Shown: positions 59,546 through 64,000 of the stretch, piece after piece
Layout: the number at the start of each line of letters is the position of its first letter
Numbering within the stretch: the stretch's first letter is position 1
NCBI GenBank assembly: GCA_014529385.2
Contig: CM043960.1
Coordinates: 123,408,543-123,472,542, forward strand
Length of the DNA: 64,000 bases
Source: Adiantum capillus-veneris
Taxonomy: Eukaryota > Streptophyta > Polypodiopsida > Polypodiales > Pteridaceae
Direction of reading: 5' to 3'
Made by a program: the position numbers and the translations under genes
The notes under the pieces: model-generated
Database searches by the model: none
What the model was told of the DNA's origin: nothing
Seen by the model: only the letters and a program-made list of their open reading frames with translations

Positions 59546-62500
59546 TTAAACAGATGTCCTCTGTTTCATTTTGTAGATCCTCTGCATGCACCCCATAGAG
59601 AGTAGCAGCTTGATGTTCATCTGGCACCACCTCCACGGCTTTTGACTGAGCATCTTCTCCGATCTCCTCCAATGATGCCGCTGTGATTGGCACATGGTAG
59701 CCTTCATACGTCCGTGCACACGAGGGGCTACCTCTATGACGTACCACCAGTTTGATGCAGACTTTGTAGGATGAAATATCACATGCCAGAGCCACATAAC
59801 TTACATGAGAGCTTCCAAGCACATAAATTCTAAAATGGGATGTTAACTATTTACATACTTACTTGTTCACAATGCTCGGGTAGTACGAAAGTGTCTCTTA
59901 GGTCAGTCCATTTCTTAGTTGAATCCACCTCAAGAAAACCAGACTCTCCTCTACGCACAGTAGCGTTGCGACCCACCATGATTATCTTAAACCATTGCAC
60001 GTCGAACAAGTTGACAAAAAATCCTCTATAATCGATCCTCAAAATCTCTTGTAGCGTGCCAAAGTAAGTGAGTTTCGCCACCACAGGATCAGCATCAGAG
60101 GACCGTCGTCGACTAAATTGTTCAAATTTTGCCATGATTCCACAATCTTGAGTAAGAAGCTTTTTGTCGATCCGTTCCACCCTAAAAATGTTGACCTTTA
60201 CACCATGCTGCTGTGTATGACTTATACTACAACCAACGAAGATTATGAGTGGCCGTTCAAACATCTATAAAGTTACTAGTCGTACATTGCAAACTTACGT
60301 TGGTCGCGCAACCCCAAGAGTACTCCCACTCTTCCTCAGTCACTTCTTCACCGCAGTATTGTGCGCTTTTCAATGGGTTGTGCAACCATCTTAAGCTCAT
60401 GAATGTTGGTAGGCTCTCCAGACCCGTCGTATAGTGCATCGGTGGTCGTCTTCCCCGTCTCCACTCGATTCGTGCCCTTTGTCGCTCTTGCTTTGCATCC
60501 TCATATTGTGAAATCCACTTCTGCATAACTGGATTGTGAAGCATGCAAAATCGGTTGATTTTAGCCTCTAGATCTTCCGTCATCTTCTTCTCAACACCGA
60601 GACTGCACATTACAATCCCAAATATGCGCTCATCATCTATGGTTCGCCATAGCATGTCCCGGGCTTTATCAAATCCGTCTAGCCACTCTCCAATGTACAC
60701 TAGGGACTCTGATACTAGCCAACCTTCTGCCATGCTACCCTCCGGACGTGCCTTCTGACGCACATATCCCTTGAGCGTTTTCATGAAACGTTTTAAAAAG
60801 AACATCCATCTGGAATGTACTGTGCCAGCTATTTCCACCTCATCAACTATGTGAACAAGAAGATGCACCTGAATGGTTACCATGGTAGTAGGAAAATGTT
60901 TCTGAAATATGCACACAACCTCCGCAACGTTTAGTTTGGCGAATGGTATGGAGTCTACGTTGATCTCCTTTTGTGAGATCCATTGCACCAACTTCGCAAG
61001 TTTGTAGATTGTGTTACGGATGTCAAGAGAAAAACATCCCTCAATGGCAACCGGTAAAATAAACTGCAAAACACGTGCAGCAATGATATTAAAGTCCACA
61101 CACGAATTTGTTACACAATTCCCACTATGATATACTCCACTATGAACATACTTGACACATTTTATGCCAGTCATGTGACTTCAAACCGGTAAGCTTTCCT
61201 TCTTTAGTAAAACACGTTCGGAGCGAGTGCATTACGCCATTGGGGGTCCGCAAAGATCGAATGGTCTCTTTTAATTTATGTTCTTGGGCTCCTGTGAAAA
61301 TCCATGGTGCTTTAGGGAGTTTTATCGATCCATCGGACGCTGTTTGCGGCCAATATTGTTCCATATGATCCACATTTCTAAGGTCAACTCTGGCTCCCAA
61401 AGTATCTTTCTTGCCGGTCAGATGGTCCCATAGTAGATTACCCACATTCTTGAATATGTGCATTGGATCGAGCAAGTGATTGATCATGAGTCGGGGCCAA
61501 TATGGTAACTCGTACCATAGAGATAGTCTCTTCATCCCTGGGGGCAATCCGTCATCACACATCTCCTTCTGCTCTAACCATGCTTGTGCAGACATCCTCG
61601 GTGGCTCTCTTCCCAAAAATCCGTCACGTAAGACATGATTCTCTGGAAGATACGCTTGATGACCTTCGTAGATTTGCTTCTTCAATGAGGGCGCCCTACG
61701 TGCATTCAGTCTAGGTCCACATGTGACACATGCTCTATATCCACTTGTTTGAAGCGCTACATGTATACACATGATAATAGATCAGCTTGAGAAAAACCAA
61801 GATTTACACTGTTTGAGTGAGGAGTGTAAATAGATCACCTGAGCATTCTTTTAGTCCGGGATAGTCATGCATGGTCCACATTAGAATGCCTCTGATCAAA
61901 TCATTCCGTCGACCTGTGTGTCGGCTCATATCCACCACTTCTATGTCAATCCACAATTGTTGTATCTCTTCCAATAGTGGATGAAGATACACATCCATAT
62001 TCTTCACTTTATATCGGCCCGGCACAATCAAGCTTAGCCATAGGTGCCCCTTCTTCGTAGTCAACCACGGGGGAATGTTGTAGTTGACGATGACAACGGG
62101 CCATACACTGTAAGATGTTGATCTTTGACCAAATGGATTTACGCCATCCATAGCTAGGCCTAAGCGCAAATTTCGAGCTTCCCTGACAAAATCCGACCAT
62201 GTTCCATCTATATGTTTCCAGGCTACATAATCTGCAGGAATCCGTAGCACACCATCCGAATATTTATTCTCCTCATGCCATGATGCTAGGGCGGCCATGG
62301 ACTTACATTCGAAGAAATTATTGATGCGAGGAAGCAGAGGAAAATGTCGCAAAACCTTTTGCGGAATTTTTGTTTTGTGAAGATCTACTCGATATCTTTC
62401 GGAATCACATTTCGGACACTTCTTCATGTCTATGTATTCCCCTCTGAAAAGAATGCAGTCATTAGGACAAGCGTGGATCGAATTGTAATAAGTTTTGCAA

Positions 62501-63109
62501 AATCTTTCTTGCTTCCTCTCGGGAATCTGGCATCACATTATCAACTGGTAGTATGTGCTCTTTGAGAAATCTACACAACATAAAAATACGGTACAATTGT
62601 GTAGAAATCTATCAGATCAATATACATTTACAGTTTTATTAAAGTAAACTAATTGTAATAGATCACCTGAAAAGCACTGTGATGCTAGTGTCACTCCATC
62701 CAAACTTTGTCTGCATGTTGAGAAGAAGCAGGAGCGCTTTCAATCTAGACACAGGTGCTCCATTATACAATGGCGTATCGGCTTCACTTTTCATATCATC
62801 ATAGATAAGCCTTTCTGAATCCATGATCGTCTCGATCATTTTATCAATCTCGGGCTCAAACATTGCCTCGTTGGGAATGTGGTCTGCATGATCATCCCCC
62901 GAGCTGTTAGAGGCTACATCTTGTGGCCTCACATATGATGCTTGACCAAAGTGCCTGCGAACACGTCTATTGGGTTGCAAGATTGCTGCCTGTTGGCCAG
63001 CGTCAGAGTCCGACGAGTTATAATTGGCAACAACTCGATCTATAATAGATGGATCGAACTCGCCAAATTCGTGAACGTGCTGCAAAGAAATGCGTCTTGT
63101 CCGTCGCAC
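59546..63109 (-). pseudogene. CACTA (En/Spm) TNP2-type transposase, six likely exons
   Basis: Catalyses excision and insertion of CACTA elements. Likely exons: 63109-62667, 62570-61839, 61756-61152, 61063-60299, about 60207-59863, then about 59800-59546. All examined junctions have GT-AG, with GTGATC donors twice and GTAAGT later. Exon 2 has HACPNDCILFRGEY, CPKCDSERY, WPVVIVNYNIPPW and ILMWTMHDYPG. Exon 3 has LWYELPYWPRLMINHLLDPMHIFKNVGNLLWD (Transposase_21). Exon 4 carries a DUF4218-like region (AKLNVAEVVCIFQKHFPTTM, VHLLVHIVDEVE). Exons 5-6 resemble DUF4216 (YFGTLQEILRIDYRG, WWYVIEVAPR). A frameshift lies near 62490 in exon 2 between KILQNL and TYYNSIHACPND. Apart from that it is well kept. 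Confidence 0.75.
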
Positions 63110-63261
63110 AGCATGCTTGCAATGATTACAAGGACTTTAGATCCTCGTTGAGAGATAGGTGTTTCGGTTGGACGGCCCCACATCCTCATCACTACTCATA
63201 ATGAGGGTAAAAATCTTATAACTTAGACAACAAATTTAATCTTCTATTGGCATTCTTCGTC

Positions 63262-63330
<69 letters not shown>

Positions 63331-64000
63331 TTCACACTGTAAACTACCTCACATTCTCTAGTCATGTCCAATCCCCGCACACCTCGGTCTAGAGGTGCAC
63401 GGAGATCAGAACCACCGGGTTATAATCTCGTCTTTATTGGTCAATGCCTATATTTGTGGGTACAAGAAATCTACACACCCACGTGTACATGATACTGCAT
63501 GTAGTGGACAAAACCCCTTTGCCTCTTCTCTAGCTGTAGCATTTCACAGCATCTTAATATCTTTTCACAGTAGATCTTTGTTTGTAGCATGCAGGTACGC
63601 CATTCTTGCAATGTAGCTGATGTCTGCTCAAGGCACTTAATTCTTACTCTAGATTTGACGGGATGTGGTGTGTGTGTGTGTGTGTGACCCTTGGAATCGT
63701 CATCTTGCATCACTAATTTTTGTGTAGGCTCAATTTTCTCTTCCATTAGCTGATCATGATGGCTTATTGTATGGTAGCAGCAGTCGAACATGCAGGTGAA
63801 ATTGTTGGTCCGCATGGACTGTCGAGGCTGTGAGCGCAGGAAATTTTCTCGCCATTTTTGACAAGCGTCGGCGGCTCTCTGAGTTGCGCCTACACGAAAA
63901 TCTAAATTTAACCTTATCTTAAACGATAAAAATAATAAAATGGTATAACCTTTCTATCACCCAAGTGTGGTAGATTGGTTATGCCAATTCCCTCTTCCAT
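63110..64000. other. Non-coding right flank
   Basis: A (CT)n microsatellite lies at 63260-63328 and a short (TG)n at 63667-63686. A minus-strand frame at 63815-63471 has no recognisable domain and includes repeat-derived His-Thr residues. The 5' end of the transposase element may lie here or beyond the window; I found no CACTA terminus. Confidence 0.5.

Overview
The window reads as nuclear DNA of a land plant. The evidence is plant-type Ty3/gypsy and Ty1/copia LTR retrotransposons, a CACTA (En/Spm) transposase with plant-style introns, a plant-type secreted pepsin-like aspartic protease gene, and abundant (CT)n and (CA)n microsatellites. I cannot name the species; a non-flowering lineage such as a fern or lycophyte is only a guess. 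I see no rRNA, tRNA, CRISPR array or organellar or bacterial operon. Most of the window is mobile DNA.

Layout. 1-1963: non-coding, with small tandem repeats. 1964-10039: GypA, a decayed Ty3/gypsy element on the minus strand. It has a complete 2.05 kb 3' LTR and a 5' LTR cut to about 250 bp. 10040-10530 and 22859-27415: the two halves of one copia element, CopC (minus strand). It is split by GypT (10531-22858), a young 12.3 kb gypsy element with 2.7 kb LTRs. The 4-bp duplication CTAC flanks GypT, and the copia reading frame closes exactly when GypT is removed. GypT carries gag, protease, RT, two RNase H domains and integrase. Between its 5' LTR and gag it also has four extra reading frames that form two paralogous pairs. 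27416-30174: remnant of a CACTA-like transposon gene ending in a TAGTG terminus. 30330-37480: a large direct duplication, whose right copy contains a 536-bp triplication. 38154-45205: GagN, a 7 kb LTR element on the plus strand flanked by CTGG. It encodes only a gag-like protein with a long acidic tail and no enzymes. Its LTR ends, primer-binding site and polypurine tract match GypA, so GypA-type elements probably mobilise it. 45210-52600: non-coding DNA with a MITE and diverged repeats. 52638-56504: an aspartic protease gene (two exons, frameshifted) beside a truncated tandem copy whose 5' end is again duplicated. 58400-58990: a remarkable compound microsatellite. 59030-59271: a second CACTA-type terminus. 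59546-63109: a multi-exon CACTA TNP2-type transposase on the minus strand. 63110-64000: non-coding.

The two most unusual objects are the upstream ORF quartet of GypT and the gag-only element GagN with its apparent partner GypA. All retroelement coding regions here carry at least one frameshift or stop, so none is likely to be autonomous as read. Several ORFs have no ATG and were judged by protein content rather than start codon.
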